From NCBI GenBank assembly GCA_027488395.1, contig JAIYBT010000011.1, positions 1-51,935 of the forward strand: a stretch of 51,935 nucleotides of DNA, written 5' to 3'. The first letter of the stretch is position 1. The number at the start of each line of letters is the position of its first letter. Below are positions 9,493 through 18,799 of the stretch, piece by piece. The notes under the pieces were generated by a model that saw nothing but the letters and a program-made list of their open reading frames with translations, had not been told where the DNA came from and did not search any database. A program made the position numbers and the translations under genes. This DNA is from Methylophilaceae bacterium. Lineage in GTDB: Bacteria; Pseudomonadota; Gammaproteobacteria; Burkholderiales; Methylophilaceae.

Positions 9493-10068
9493 TTAAGGCA
9501 CAGTGTTTTGATGATGGGCTTGCTCTGCCGGCAACAAGGTTACCTGCAAGCCATTGGCTAACACCTTGATGTCTGTTGGTTGATAACGGGTGCCAGCCAC
9601 CGTCAGCGACGTAGGATTCACTTGGTGTATCACCAACGCTTGTAACCAGGTTTTGCTTGCTTGTTTTGCCAGCGCATTGATGAATGCGTTAAGCTCAGTA
9701 CTTGCATGCTCCACTGCCAACCCTGTCAACACCGCATCAGCAAGTAGCACGGATTGTGTAGCAACATCATATTGCGGCACGCCACTAATACCTACCCTGG
9801 TATGTATCCCCTTTGGCCAGAGGGGTCCTTGAATATGCGCATCCATGACCGCTTGCAACGTTTGATGATCTGGGTCTAAGCGAATAGAAGCGTTGGATAA
9901 TGCAACCTGAAAAAATTTTAATACTGTCACAGATTGCGTTAACTTTTGATTGAGTGCTTTTTGCAGTTGTTGGCTAGACACAGTGACTGAACGCTGACCA
10001 AGACTTGCACAATGACTACAGATAATCACTGTCATTATTGTTAAAAGTAATCTAGTCCATCGGCGCAT
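9493..10068 (-). CDS. DUF1439-like secreted or lipoprotein-like protein
   Basis: A 191-aa protein with an N-terminal hydrophobic export segment (LLLTIMTVIICSHCASLG) carrying a loose lipobox-like HCAS. A beta-rich domain follows with the alternating pattern of DUF1439 proteins: VTVSSQQLQKALNQKL, LSNASIRLDPDHQTLQAVMDA, VLLADAVLTGL, and LNAFINALAKQ. The likely location is the periplasm or the outer-membrane inner leaflet; the function is unknown. The start at 10068 is preferred because AAAGG lies 7 bases upstream. An in-frame ATG at 10101 has no clear ribosome site. Confidence 0.65.
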   Translation of the reverse strand: MRRWTRLLLTIMTVIICSHCASLGQRSVTVSSQQLQKALNQKLTQSVTVLKFFQVALSNASIRLDPDHQTLQAVMDAHIQGPLWPKGIHTRVGISGVPQYDVATQSVLLADAVLTGLAVEHASTELNAFINALAKQASKTWLQALVIHQVNPTSLTVAGTRYQPTDIKVLANGLQVTLLPAEQAHHQNTVP

Positions 10069-10144
10069 TTGTAAGCCTTTTTTAACAGTTGAAACATTCA
10101 TCAAAGCTTTACGCAGTGAAAGAGCGCTCCGCTAATATGCTGGC

Positions 10145-10678
10145 ATGAATCACATATTACTCGCCCGTGTTCCAATCTCTTGCCAATCATTTAAGGTGCA
10201 AGGATACACGCTCGTTGAATTAATCGTAGTCATTTTAGTGTTGAGTGTCTTAAGCTTTACCGCTTGGTCAAAAATGACGGATACTGACTCAAAGGCGCGG
10301 AGTGCCGCATTGGCGAGCTTTAAGGCCAATGTCAGTGCTACGGCAAATATGGCAAAAAGTATGTGTTTAACGGACGGTGGCTGTAACCCAAACACCGCAA
10401 ATGGTATAAATACAGTCGAAATTTCTGGTCAAACCATTTATGTTCATTTTGGCTACCCAGTCGGTTGGCGTGATGGCGCGAATGCTGGCCAAGGTAGTAT
10501 TCACGGCTTGCTCGACACCGCCAAATTTAAAATTCAACCTGCAATGTCCGATAGTATGCATGCTGTTTATTACTTAGAATCCGCTCGTAACGCTAGCGAT
10601 TGCCGCTTAACCTATCAATTATCCAATACCAATCAAACCCCAGTGATGACGATTAGCACCGAGAATCGCGGCTGTTAA
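10145..10678 (+). CDS. Prepilin-like protein with type IV pilin N-methylation motif
   Basis: A 177-aa protein with a leader of about 20 residues ending in QG, then the class III cleavage/methylation motif G-YTLVELIVVILVLSVL with Glu at +5 and a long hydrophobic helix. The globular part is rich in Ser/Thr/Asn and contains four or more Cys (CLTDGGC near 75, C near 155, terminal GC), like MshA-type or GspH-like pseudopilins. No secretion or pilus genes are nearby, so it may be an orphan minor pilin. There is no strong ribosome site before the ATG. A terminator follows directly. Confidence 0.8.
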   Translation: MNHILLARVPISCQSFKVQGYTLVELIVVILVLSVLSFTAWSKMTDTDSKARSAALASFKANVSATANMAKSMCLTDGGCNPNTANGINTVEISGQTIYVHFGYPVGWRDGANAGQGSIHGLLDTAKFKIQPAMSDSMHAVYYLESARNASDCRLTYQLSNTNQTPVMTISTENRGC

Positions 10679-10692
10679 CACCATGACACAAA

Positions 10693-10722
10693 AAAAACCA
10701 CACCTTGAGGGTGTGGTTTTTG
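10693..10722. terminator. Bidirectional intrinsic terminator
   Basis: AACCACACC (10696-10704), loop TTGAG, GGTGTGGTT (10710-10718) and a T run. A long A run on the left provides the T run for the minus strand, so it ends both the prepilin gene and fabB. Confidence 0.9.
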
Positions 10723-10744
10723 AACAGGCAACTCAATTTACAAC

Positions 10745-11974
10745 TCAATCTAGAAATTTAGTCGACAGGGTTAGCGTAGCATTGGTACCACCAAAGCCGA
10801 AACTATTGGTTAGAGCGGTTTCAATCCTTGCTGATGGAATGGATTGTCTGACAATATAAAGCCCTTCAGCCGCTGGATCTAAATTTTCAATATTGGCAGA
10901 CGCTGCAATAAAACCATGTTGCATCATTAATAAAGTATAAATCGTCTCATTGACCCCAGCAGCGCCAAGTGCGTGACCTGACAAAGATTTCGTCGAGGCA
11001 ATCGCTACTGGATGATGATCCCCAAACACTGCACGAATCGCTTCCAATTCTTTGGTATCGCCAACTGGCGTACTCGTGCCATGGGTGTTGATGTAGTCAA
11101 CATGATTAATGTCCAAGCCTTGCAGGGCAAGCTTCATACAACGAACCGCGCCTTCACCACTAGGTGCCACCATGTCATACCCATCAGAAGTTGCACCGTA
11201 ACCCACGACTTCAGCGTAGATGGTGGCGCCACGGGCTTTTGCATGTTCGTATTCTTCAAGCACCACAATGCCCCCACCGCCTGAAATGACAAAGCCATCA
11301 CGGTCTGCATCATAAGTGCGGGAGGCCTTTTCGGGCGTGGCGTTATATTTACTAGAAAGCGCACCCATGGCATCAAACAAATAGCTCATGGTCCAATGCT
11401 CTTCTTCACCCCCCCCTGCAAACACGATATCTTGCTTGCCTAACTGAATTTGCTCAACACCAGCGCCAATACAATGTGCACTGGTAGAACAGGCTGAACT
11501 AATACCGTAATTCACCCCTTTTATTTTTGCACCGGTGGCCAAGCATGCGGCAATACCACTACTCATGGTCTTAGTGACCATGTAGGGGCCGACACGTCGA
11601 ATGCCTTTTTCTGCAAGCGTATTGGTGCCTTCCAGCATACTTTCGGTAGAAGTACCACCTGCACCGACAATTAGACCAGTACGCTCATTGGACACGAGAG
11701 ACTCTGGCAAACCAGCATCAGCAATGGCCTCTTGCATCGCCAACCAAGCATAAGCATGGCCTTTGGCCATAAATCTCAACAACTTACGATCAATCAACGC
11801 CTCAATGTCTAGCTGTTTGATTGATCCAGCCACATGCGAACGCAAGCCACGTTCAGCATATTCAGGCTGATAACTGATGCCAGAACGGCCTAATTGCAGG
11901 CTTTCTAACACTTCTTTTTTGTTATTACCCAGACTTGATACGATGCCAAATCCTGTAATGACTACGCGACGCAT
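10745..11974 (-). CDS. fabB: Beta-ketoacyl-ACP synthase I
   Basis: Condensing enzyme that elongates the unsaturated fatty acyl chain. The 409-aa protein shows [17 protein letters not shown] at the start, the nucleophile [12 protein letters not shown] (Cys near 164), and the two catalytic histidines in [11 protein letters not shown] and [11 protein letters not shown], ending with [14 protein letters not shown]. It lies 17 bp after fabA on the same strand. The fabA-fabB pair is the classical anaerobic route to unsaturated fatty acids in proteobacteria, which supports FabB over FabF. Confidence 0.95.
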   Translation of the reverse strand: MRRVVITGFGIVSSLGNNKKEVLESLQLGRSGISYQPEYAERGLRSHVAGSIKQLDIEALIDRKLLRFMAKGHAYAWLAMQEAIADAGLPESLVSNERTGLIVGAGGTSTESMLEGTNTLAEKGIRRVGPYMVTKTMSSGIAACLATGAKIKGVNYGISSACSTSAHCIGAGVEQIQLGKQDIVFAGGGEEEHWTMSYLFDAMGALSSKYNATPEKASRTYDADRDGFVISGGGGIVVLEEYEHAKARGATIYAEVVGYGATSDGYDMVAPSGEGAVRCMKLALQGLDINHVDYINTHGTSTPVGDTKELEAIRAVFGDHHPVAIASTKSLSGHALGAAGVNETIYTLLMMQHGFIAASANIENLDPAAEGLYIVRQSIPSARIETALTNSFGFGGTNATLTLSTKFLD

Positions 11975-11991
11975 TGCGCCTCCCTTAACTT

Positions 11992-12507
11992 CTAAAAATT
12001 ATCTGTGGTGGTAAACAAACCAACACGAAGATCATTTGCTTGATAAATTTCACGGCCGTCAACTTCCATCCGCGCGTCCGCAATCCCCATCACTAATTTG
12101 CGCATAATGACACGCTTTAAATCGATGTGATAACGCACCAACTTGGCGGTCGGCAATACTTGTCCGGTAAACTTGACTTCACCCGACCCCAATGCACGGC
12201 CACGACCAGGACCACCCTTCCAACCGAGAAAAAATCCTACCAGTTGCCACATTGCATCTAAGCCCAAACAGCCTGGCATGACAGGATCTCCCGTAAAGTG
12301 GCAGCCGAAAAACCATAAATCAGGGTGAATATCGAGCTCGGCAATAATTTCACCTTGACCGTATTTCCCGCCTTCGTCTGCGATGCGCACGATACGATCA
12401 AACATTAACATGGGCGGTAGCGGTAATTGCGCATTCCCCAACCCAAACATCTCACCCCGGCCACAAGCCAATAACGCTTCTTTACTAAAACTACTTGGTC
12501 TAGACAT
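11992..12507 (-). CDS. fabA: 3-hydroxydecanoyl-ACP dehydratase/isomerase
   Basis: Dehydrates 3-hydroxydecanoyl-ACP and isomerises the product to the cis-3 form, the branch point to unsaturated fatty acids. The 171-aa protein matches the usual length. Hot-dog fold landmarks: the catalytic [20 protein letters not shown] with His near 70, and [15 protein letters not shown] carrying the catalytic Asp. [13 protein letters not shown] follows. Forms a unit with fabB. Confidence 0.96.
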   Translation of the reverse strand: MSRPSSFSKEALLACGRGEMFGLGNAQLPLPPMLMFDRIVRIADEGGKYGQGEIIAELDIHPDLWFFGCHFTGDPVMPGCLGLDAMWQLVGFFLGWKGGPGRGRALGSGEVKFTGQVLPTAKLVRYHIDLKRVIMRKLVMGIADARMEVDGREIYQANDLRVGLFTTTDNF

Positions 12508-12778
12508 GAATACTTTTATTTAAATTTTGTATAAAACGTTATTTTCGCTGGAAATTGCATTTAGTGAAAGCTTTTTGTCGCGCAAGAACTATACAGATCT
12601 GTATACTTAATGACATTGTTAAGGTACTATTCATCAACAGATTGCTGATAAGCGACATAATTATTGCACAGTGCGTGCCCTAAATTACGCAACTTAATGT
12701 CGCAAATAGTTACATTCAATTAACAATGTGGTTACAATTCGCAATCATTTTTTCATCCTCTCAATCAGGAACTACCGA
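12508..12778. promoter_or_regulatory. Divergent fabA / mxaR regulatory region with a perfect palindrome
   Basis: TATACAGATCTGTATA at 12590-12605 is a perfect 16-bp palindrome about 85 bases upstream of fabA and 175 upstream of mxaR, and has the form of a dimeric regulator operator. A separate pair, GCGACAT (12652-12658) and ATGTCGC (12697-12703), could form a long-range hairpin enclosing 38 bases in the mxaR leader. Which regulator binds is unknown. Confidence 0.45.
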
Positions 12779-13795
12779 ATGCGTGAACAACAACTAGCCG
12801 ATTGGCGTACACAAGCATTGAAGCTTGAATCCGAAGTTAACAAAGTCGTCGTGGGCCAAGAAAACCCCGTGCGATTAATCACAATCGCTGTGTTTGCTCG
12901 CGGTCACGTGTTACTCGAGGGCGATGTTGGTGTTGGTAAAACCACGCTGTTACGCGCTTTTACCCGCGGCATTGGTGGTGGCTATCAACGTATTGAAGGC
13001 ACGATTGATTTAATGCCAAATGATTTGGTTTATCACACTTATTTAGGGGAAGATGGCAAACCGCATGTCAGTCCTGGTCCATTATTAATGTCAGGACAAG
13101 ATTTATCCATTTTCTTTTTTAACGAAATTAACCGTGCACGTCCACAAGTACACTCATTGATGCTGCGAGTGATGGCTGAACGCACCTTGACCGCGTTCAA
13201 TAAAGAGCACCATTTTCCACACATGCTGGTGTTTGCAGACCGCAACCAAGTAGAAAAAGAAGAAACATTTGATATTCCATCGGCAGCACGTGACCGTTTT
13301 ATGATGGAAATCCCGATCGTAGTACCGCCAGCGCACGACATTATGGAATCATTGATTTTTGACACGCGTTTTCATGATGTAGATCAACTGATTACCAACG
13401 TTGAATCAGATGTCCTAAAATTTGATGAACTCAATGGTTTTGCTAAAGTGATTCAAGACAGCGTGACCGCCAGCCCAGCGCTGCGCCAATACGCGCTCAA
13501 TTTATGGTTAGCCACAAAAGATCCAGTGGCCTATGGGGTCAAGGTTTCAAATGTCGATATGAAACGCTTAGTTTTATCGGGCGCCAGCCCACGCGGCATG
13601 GGTATGTTGTTACGTGCGGCCCGAGTCAACGCTTGGTTGCATGAACGTGAAGCGGTGATTCCTGAAGATATCCATGCTGTTTTCCATGAAACCATCGCAC
13701 ACCGTTTAGTATTTAGCCCAGTGTACGAAATGCGACGGACGGAAATTGCGCGGGAAATGCTGTCTGGCATTGTAAACGCAGTTGCAGCCCCCTAA
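12779..13795 (+). CDS. mxaR: MoxR-type AAA+ ATPase of the methanol dehydrogenase cluster
   Basis: A 338-aa MoxR-family ATPase, first gene of mxaRSACKL. Walker A is GDVGVGKTTLLRAF (about residues 48-61). The Walker B region is SIFFFNEINRARPQ, with Asn where most AAA+ proteins have Asp; I believe this is usual in the MxaR group but could not check. A sensor-like FADRNQVEKEETFDIPSAAR and an arginine-rich ASPRGMGMLLRAAR lid follow. MoxR ATPases act with VWA-domain partners as chaperones, and three such partners follow here. The start at 12779 has CAGGA 8 bases upstream; a GTG-initiated frame from 12728 has no such support. Confidence 0.92.
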   Translation: MREQQLADWRTQALKLESEVNKVVVGQENPVRLITIAVFARGHVLLEGDVGVGKTTLLRAFTRGIGGGYQRIEGTIDLMPNDLVYHTYLGEDGKPHVSPGPLLMSGQDLSIFFFNEINRARPQVHSLMLRVMAERTLTAFNKEHHFPHMLVFADRNQVEKEETFDIPSAARDRFMMEIPIVVPPAHDIMESLIFDTRFHDVDQLITNVESDVLKFDELNGFAKVIQDSVTASPALRQYALNLWLATKDPVAYGVKVSNVDMKRLVLSGASPRGMGMLLRAARVNAWLHEREAVIPEDIHAVFHETIAHRLVFSPVYEMRRTEIAREMLSGIVNAVAAP

Positions 13796-13818
13796 TTGAC
13801 TCACCGTTCACTGCAACC

Positions 13819-14676
13819 ATGAAATACATTAAGGAATTCAGCTATCACATTAGCTGGCGCTCGCGCTCTCGTCGCCCTGGTCGTCACAAAAGCAATCAGC
13901 GCGGTATGGGCATGGAGTTTCGTGGGCACACCACGCTATTGTCATACCCCGATCCGCGACGAATTGATATTCGGCAAACCATACGTGACCCGATGGAACA
14001 GGTGTATGTCCGCATCTTTAATCAAAAAAGTGCGACGCCAGTGTTTGTCATGTGTGATTTGTCAGGTTCAATGCAATATGGCACGCCCCACAGCAAGCTG
14101 ACCACGGCGGCAGAAATTACCCGTGCGGTGGCACAATCGGCCACCCGCAATGCAGATCCAGTGGGATTTATTGGATTTGACGATGCGTTAAAAGATGATT
14201 GGGTGGCCACATTATCTTCTCGGCCGCATACCATGTTCGAATTAGCGGATCGACTTGAAGATCATCTACCAAGTGAAGTGGGTACCGCTGCGTTGTTAAG
14301 CAGTGCCAGCTTGTTACCGCGGGAACGATCGCTGATTTTTTTGGTGTCTGATTTTCATATGCCGCTGACGCAATTAGAAGATGCGCTGCTATTGATGTTA
14401 AGACATCAAATTGTGCCTGTTATTTTGTGGAACAGCGCTGAATATAAAACGCTGCCCGAATTTGGCATTACAAGCATCAACGATCCAGAAACCGGCGAAC
14501 GTCGCACATTGTTTTTACGTGCGGCTTATCGTCAACGTATCTTGGATACCTTTGAGGCGCGCAGACAAGCCATTACGGATTTATTTATGAAGTTTGATAT
14601 GCAGCCTTTTTTTGTTGAAAACACGTTTGATGCGGACTTGTTAACGGATTACTTTCACCAATACGTGGTTGCCTGA
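13819..14676 (+). CDS. mxaS: MxaS, DUF58/VWA-like protein
   Basis: A 285-aa cytoplasmic protein of the DUF58 family. It starts with a basic stretch rich in Arg, has MEFRGHTTLLSYPDPRRIDIR (shortened here), then a VWA-type fold beginning FVMCDLSGSMQYG, where D-L-S-G-S is a MIDAS metal-binding motif. VSDFHMPL follows near residue 180. It sits 23 bp after mxaR. DUF58 proteins typically partner MoxR ATPases. Genetic work in other methylotrophs ties MxaS to methanol dehydrogenase activation; the exact step is unknown. Confidence 0.9.
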   Translation: MKYIKEFSYHISWRSRSRRPGRHKSNQRGMGMEFRGHTTLLSYPDPRRIDIRQTIRDPMEQVYVRIFNQKSATPVFVMCDLSGSMQYGTPHSKLTTAAEITRAVAQSATRNADPVGFIGFDDALKDDWVATLSSRPHTMFELADRLEDHLPSEVGTAALLSSASLLPRERSLIFLVSDFHMPLTQLEDALLLMLRHQIVPVILWNSAEYKTLPEFGITSINDPETGERRTLFLRAAYRQRILDTFEARRQAITDLFMKFDMQPFFVENTFDADLLTDYFHQYVVA

Positions 14677-14688
14677 AGGATAAGTTTG

Positions 14689-15669
14689 ATGAAATTGTTA
14701 GATAAATTGCGTTGTTTTTTGATCGCTGTGGTAACGATGCTTTTGTTTATACCCGCTTTTGCAGAGGGCGAGTTACCGCGTGTGGACGACCGCTATGTCA
14801 GTGTGAAAGAGATCAATCCAACCCGTGATGCTGGTTATGTGGCGGGTGACAAACTTGAGCGCACCCTTGTATTGACGGTAAAAAAACCCTATGAGCTGAT
14901 CCTAGAATCATTACCGATTGTGGGCTATGAACATCGCTACCGTGGTGAAGTGTCTGGAATCGAGTTGGTTGCGATCAATGTTGAACATCAAAACCATCGC
15001 GATCAAGCTGAACATACCTTGCATCTGGTCTATCAAGTCTTTAAAACGGGTCGGACTGCTAAACCAGCCATCTTGCGTGGTGAAATTGTTAAATTACGCC
15101 ATTTGGACAAAAAAGAAATTCGTCAATACCGCATGCCATCTTTTAATTTTAGAACATCGCCATTATCGGTATTGGGTGAAGTCAACCTTAAAAATGAAAT
15201 GAGCCCACTGATTAAGCCATTTACTTTGAGTACCGCCTCCTCTGAACGCTCTTTTAACATCGCTGCAGCAGGATTAGTGTTCAGTCTTATTGGCTTAATC
15301 TATATTTTTGGCGCCTATACTTGGCTGCCACGTATGGGAGGCGTATTTGCCAAAGCCTATCGCAACATTTCAAAAGTGGCTGACAACGAAGCGGGCATTC
15401 AACAAGCGATTACCGCGCTTCATCAAGCCATGCATCAAGTAGCGGGTAAAAGTGTATTTGGTAACGGTGTCGATCAGTTTTTGCAGCAGCACCCAGCATA
15501 TGCAGTGGCGCGCCCCGAAATTGAACGGTTTTTTCAATTATCTCGCCAAGTATTTTTTGACCCTAAGGTTGATCCGCAACTCGGCATGCCTGCAAAACAA
15601 TGGTTAAAGCGCTTTTGTCGGCATATGCGCGATTGTGAACGCGGCCTTAAGCCTGAGGTACATGCATAA
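14689..15669 (+). CDS. mxaA: MxaA, membrane-anchored periplasmic protein
   Basis: A 326-aa protein with a signal peptide (RCFLIAVVTMLLFIPAFA, cleaved before EGEL), a periplasmic beta-rich region of about 170 residues, one transmembrane helix (FSLIGLIYIFGAYTWLP, near 200-218), and a cytoplasmic tail of about 110 residues. Position and topology match MxaA, linked in Ca-type systems to calcium insertion into methanol dehydrogenase. The ATG at 14689 follows AAGGA by about 9 bases. Its stop overlaps the mxaC start (TAATG), suggesting translational coupling. Confidence 0.88.
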   Translation: MKLLDKLRCFLIAVVTMLLFIPAFAEGELPRVDDRYVSVKEINPTRDAGYVAGDKLERTLVLTVKKPYELILESLPIVGYEHRYRGEVSGIELVAINVEHQNHRDQAEHTLHLVYQVFKTGRTAKPAILRGEIVKLRHLDKKEIRQYRMPSFNFRTSPLSVLGEVNLKNEMSPLIKPFTLSTASSERSFNIAAAGLVFSLIGLIYIFGAYTWLPRMGGVFAKAYRNISKVADNEAGIQQAITALHQAMHQVAGKSVFGNGVDQFLQQHPAYAVARPEIERFFQLSRQVFFDPKVDPQLGMPAKQWLKRFCRHMRDCERGLKPEVHA

Positions 15670-16655
15670 TGGCATTTACCTATCCGTGGCTTTTGTGGGC
15701 GTTGCCGCTGACATTACTGCCTTTGTTACTGAACCGCTCGCACAGCAAACAATATTCTTGGGTGAGTATATTACCCCCTGACCCGCTATCAAGTACCGTG
15801 GGTGTCTTGCTTAAAGTGTTAGCCACATTGAGCATTTTGTTTATTCTATTAGGCCTAGCGCGGCCGCATTCGCTCGAGCAACAGGTCGAACGCGTGGGTA
15901 TCGGAGCGCAAATTGGCTTGGTACTCGATCGCAGTGCGAGTATGGATGATCCGTTTGTCGGCGACCAAGATGGACATATAGGTGAAACCAAATCGGTGGC
16001 AGCCGCCCGCATTATTACCGGCTTTCTGAATGGTCGTAAAAATGACATGATCGGTGTGATTACATTTAGTAACTCTGCCATGTATGTGTTACCGCTGACT
16101 GAAAATAAAGAAGCAGTGATGTCTGCGGTGCAAGCCACGGCAGGCAACTCATTGTTTCAAACCAATATCGGCGGTGGTTTAACCAGTGCGGTCGAGTTGT
16201 TTAAAAAGGTACCCGACTCAGGTTCGCGCGTGATTATTTTAATTTCAGATGGCGCTGGCCGCGTCAGTGACATGGTGCAGCAAAAGTTAAGAGATTGGTT
16301 GCAGCGTTACAACATCGGCCTGTATTGGATTGTATTGCGCAAACCTGGCGGCACCACTATTTTTGACCCTAAATACACCGCCAGTGGTTACGATGGTCAC
16401 GTGCCTTCCGAAGTGTTGTTGTATCAATACTTTCAAACTTTACGCACACCCTTCAGTGCATACGAGGCTTCCGACCCAAAATCTTTGGAAGCTGCCATTG
16501 CAGATATCAATAGCAAAGAAAAAAAACCAATTAAGTATTTAGAAAAAATTCCTGGTAAAGACTACACCAACACCTGCTACTGGATTGCAGTGTGTATGGT
16601 GGGCTTTTTACTTGGCGTAAAATATTTGGAGATTAGCACATGGCGCTCAGCGTAA
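15669..16655 (+). CDS. mxaC: MxaC, membrane VWA-domain protein
   Basis: A 328-aa inner-membrane protein with two N-terminal helices (about 5-20 and 47-65), then a VWA domain starting GLVLDRSASMDD, an intact D-x-S-x-S MIDAS, with TNIGGG giving the MIDAS threonine and IILISDG the third metal residue. It closes with a C-terminal helix (YWIAVCMVGFLLGVKYL). It overlaps mxaA at the start and mxaK by 16 bp at the end, so the operon is tightly coupled. Confidence 0.9.
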   Translation: MAFTYPWLLWALPLTLLPLLLNRSHSKQYSWVSILPPDPLSSTVGVLLKVLATLSILFILLGLARPHSLEQQVERVGIGAQIGLVLDRSASMDDPFVGDQDGHIGETKSVAAARIITGFLNGRKNDMIGVITFSNSAMYVLPLTENKEAVMSAVQATAGNSLFQTNIGGGLTSAVELFKKVPDSGSRVIILISDGAGRVSDMVQQKLRDWLQRYNIGLYWIVLRKPGGTTIFDPKYTASGYDGHVPSEVLLYQYFQTLRTPFSAYEASDPKSLEAAIADINSKEKKPIKYLEKIPGKDYTNTCYWIAVCMVGFLLGVKYLEISTWRSA

Positions 16656-17179
16656 AAAAAATGACCATCGGCTTGGTTATCTTGGCCGTGATATCAACCG
16701 TGACCATGGTGTTGAGTTGGCAACAAACGCAACAAATTCGCGCTTTCAACCAAGCCGTCAGCACCGGCAAAGCACCTCAAACCGAACGCCAAAGCTTTGA
16801 AGCCAAATATGCAGTGGCCTATTGGTTAGCCAAGAACGAACGCTACAAAGAAGCCACCTTACTATTCACGAAGCTGATTGATGGCACACCCGCGCTACAA
16901 CGCTCCGCTGTGTTACATAACATAGGCAATATGTTCTTTTTGAAAGCCATCCAAGTCACGGGCGGTAACGATAACAGCACGCGCGACGAAGTGGAATATT
17001 TACTTACTCAAGCCATGACCTCGTATAAAAATGCGCTGAAAGCTGACAACAGCAATTGGGGCACCCGTCGCAATTACGACCGTGTCATGAGTTTATTGCC
17101 AGAAAAACCAACGCCAGGCGTCGGTGAATCTGATAATCCTGGCTTGATTATGGGCAATATTCCCAACGGTTTGCCGTAA
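16640..17179 (+). CDS. mxaK: MxaK, membrane-anchored TPR-like protein
   Basis: A 179-aa protein with one N-terminal transmembrane helix (TIGLVILAVISTVTMVLSW) and a helical, probably periplasmic, domain with TPR-like spacing (AVAYWLAKNERYKEATLLF and AMTSYKNALKADNSNWGTR). It ends in a flexible Pro/Gly-rich tail. The call rests mainly on its place between mxaC and mxaL and on this topology. It starts inside the end of mxaC. Confidence 0.85.
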   Translation: MALSVKKMTIGLVILAVISTVTMVLSWQQTQQIRAFNQAVSTGKAPQTERQSFEAKYAVAYWLAKNERYKEATLLFTKLIDGTPALQRSAVLHNIGNMFFLKAIQVTGGNDNSTRDEVEYLLTQAMTSYKNALKADNSNWGTRRNYDRVMSLLPEKPTPGVGESDNPGLIMGNIPNGLP

Positions 17180-17230
17180 TCGCAATAGGATCTTTTGATT
17201 GCAACCTCTTTATCAATTTGATTGCTCATC

Positions 17231-18262
17231 ATGAATATTTGGATCAAACGTTTTATTAAGCATCGCGATACTGTGCTCCTCAGCCTTGCCATGCTGTGCT
17301 TAGTTGCAGCCATTTTGCGCCCTACCATTCCATTTAAACATAATATTTATAGCTACTTTTTAGTGGCGGATATCTCTCAAAGCATGAACGCGCAGGACAT
17401 GCAAATCAATGGCAAAAAAGTCACGCGGATGGCTTACATGCAACGCATGATGCATGAAGTGGTGTCCTCCCTACCTTGCGGCACCAAAGTCAGCATTGGC
17501 TTGTTTGCAGGGAATGCGGTGGCGGCGATGTATTCACCCATTGAAGTTTGTAAAAACTTCGCCTCGATTCAAGACACGATTGAACACTTGGATTGGCGTA
17601 TGGCTTGGTCAGGCAATAGTCGATTACGTGAAAGCTTGTATGTCACGGCCAAAGTTGTGCGTGGTTTAAATGAACCCGCTCAGGTCATTTACTTTACCGA
17701 TGGTGAAGAGGCGCCCAAGTTACATGCATTCAACACCAAAAGTTTGGCGGAATTTCAAGGTGGTGATGATTGGTTGTTAGTGGGGATTGGCTCAGACGAA
17801 GGGAGCAATATTCCTAAATTAAGTGAAGACAATCAAGTCATTGGGTATTGGTCAAACGAGAGTTTTGCCATGCAACCGGGGATTGCGCAAATTTCTGAAA
17901 GTACCCTAGGCGTGCGCGATGATAACGTGGCGACTGGTGAACAAGACCGCTATGTATCTAAATTGGCTGGTGAGTATATGCAAAGTGTTGCTGAAGAAGT
18001 GGGGGCAACTTATGTGAAAGGCACTAGCACATACGCGGTATTGCAAGCGATGAAAGCGCAAAAACCTGCGCGACGCGATATCGCGCCGTTAGCGCTCGAT
18101 TGGATTTTTGCAGTATTGGCAGGCCTGTGCGTACTTGGTACGTTTGCCAGTCGTCATCCTTGGCGTCAGATCAAACAAAACTTAAAACTCTATCGTAACG
18201 ATGTGAGAGCCAAGTTTTTTTCCAAAGCTGAAACCATCGCGCATGACAACCACTTTCAATAA
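17231..18262 (+). CDS. mxaL: MxaL, membrane VWA-domain protein
   Basis: A 343-aa protein with an N-terminal helix (VLLSLAMLCLVAAILRP), a VWA domain whose first strand is YFLVADISQSMNAQD (D-x-S-x-S intact), VIYFTDGEEAP near the third MIDAS position, and a C-terminal helix (LDWIFAVLAGLCVLGTFAS). It is the last gene of the cluster, about 50 bp after mxaK, and its end overlaps the convergent ygfX by 7 bp. The ribosome site is weak. MxaC and MxaL together probably form a membrane complex served by MxaR. Confidence 0.87.
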   Translation: MNIWIKRFIKHRDTVLLSLAMLCLVAAILRPTIPFKHNIYSYFLVADISQSMNAQDMQINGKKVTRMAYMQRMMHEVVSSLPCGTKVSIGLFAGNAVAAMYSPIEVCKNFASIQDTIEHLDWRMAWSGNSRLRESLYVTAKVVRGLNEPAQVIYFTDGEEAPKLHAFNTKSLAEFQGGDDWLLVGIGSDEGSNIPKLSEDNQVIGYWSNESFAMQPGIAQISESTLGVRDDNVATGEQDRYVSKLAGEYMQSVAEEVGATYVKGTSTYAVLQAMKAQKPARRDIAPLALDWIFAVLAGLCVLGTFASRHPWRQIKQNLKLYRNDVRAKFFSKAETIAHDNHFQ

Positions 18263-18756
18263 CGCTTAAACGTAACGCCCCATTTTAGCCAACGCCGCAA
18301 ATCACTCAATGCGGCCGCAGAGGCTTGGTCAGGTAAAATCAAGAGTGCATGGGAACGCAGTCGCGTCTGCCATGCCTGCTTGTTATTGGCTAAAAGTAGT
18401 GTTTCATCAAGCGACACAGGCTGTACATCTTCGAAATGCAACACCATCAGCCATCCCTGCACCACACTGCTGGCTTTGATGGTAACGCGCCACTGTTTAT
18501 TTGTTTTATCGGTGATTAGGACATCCCCGTAAATCGTCACAGTCAACTGTCGGATGACACATGCGCCAACAGTAAGGATACTCCAGACACAGACATACAT
18601 CGCGTAAAGCATGGTCAAACTCAACGCCCAACCCCAAGTCAGCGATATCCAAATCGCAACTAACACCAAGATTGAAAACAGCACTAGCCATCCCCATAAT
18701 ATCCATGAGGGATACAGTGAAATTTCAATCGCATTGGCTAAAATCGGTTTTTTCAT
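18256..18756 (-). CDS. YgfX/CptA-like inner-membrane protein
   Basis: A 166-aa protein with two predicted membrane helices (about 20-38 and 42-65) and a soluble C-terminal part. Its end, LLILPDQASAAALSDLRRWL, parallels the E. coli YgfX (CptA) end with its D-(x)n-DLRR signature. YgfX genes are commonly found beside ygfZ, as here (divergent, 43 bp apart). E. coli YgfX has been reported to affect cytoskeletal proteins; whether that applies here is open. The succinate dehydrogenase assembly gene sdhE that often accompanies it is not in this window. Confidence 0.65.
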   Translation of the reverse strand: MKKPILANAIEISLYPSWILWGWLVLFSILVLVAIWISLTWGWALSLTMLYAMYVCVWSILTVGACVIRQLTVTIYGDVLITDKTNKQWRVTIKASSVVQGWLMVLHFEDVQPVSLDETLLLANNKQAWQTRLRSHALLILPDQASAAALSDLRRWLKWGVTFKRY

Positions 18757-18799
18757 CCCAGTGTTATCATCAACGTTCTAGCGTTTATTAAGGTGCTTC

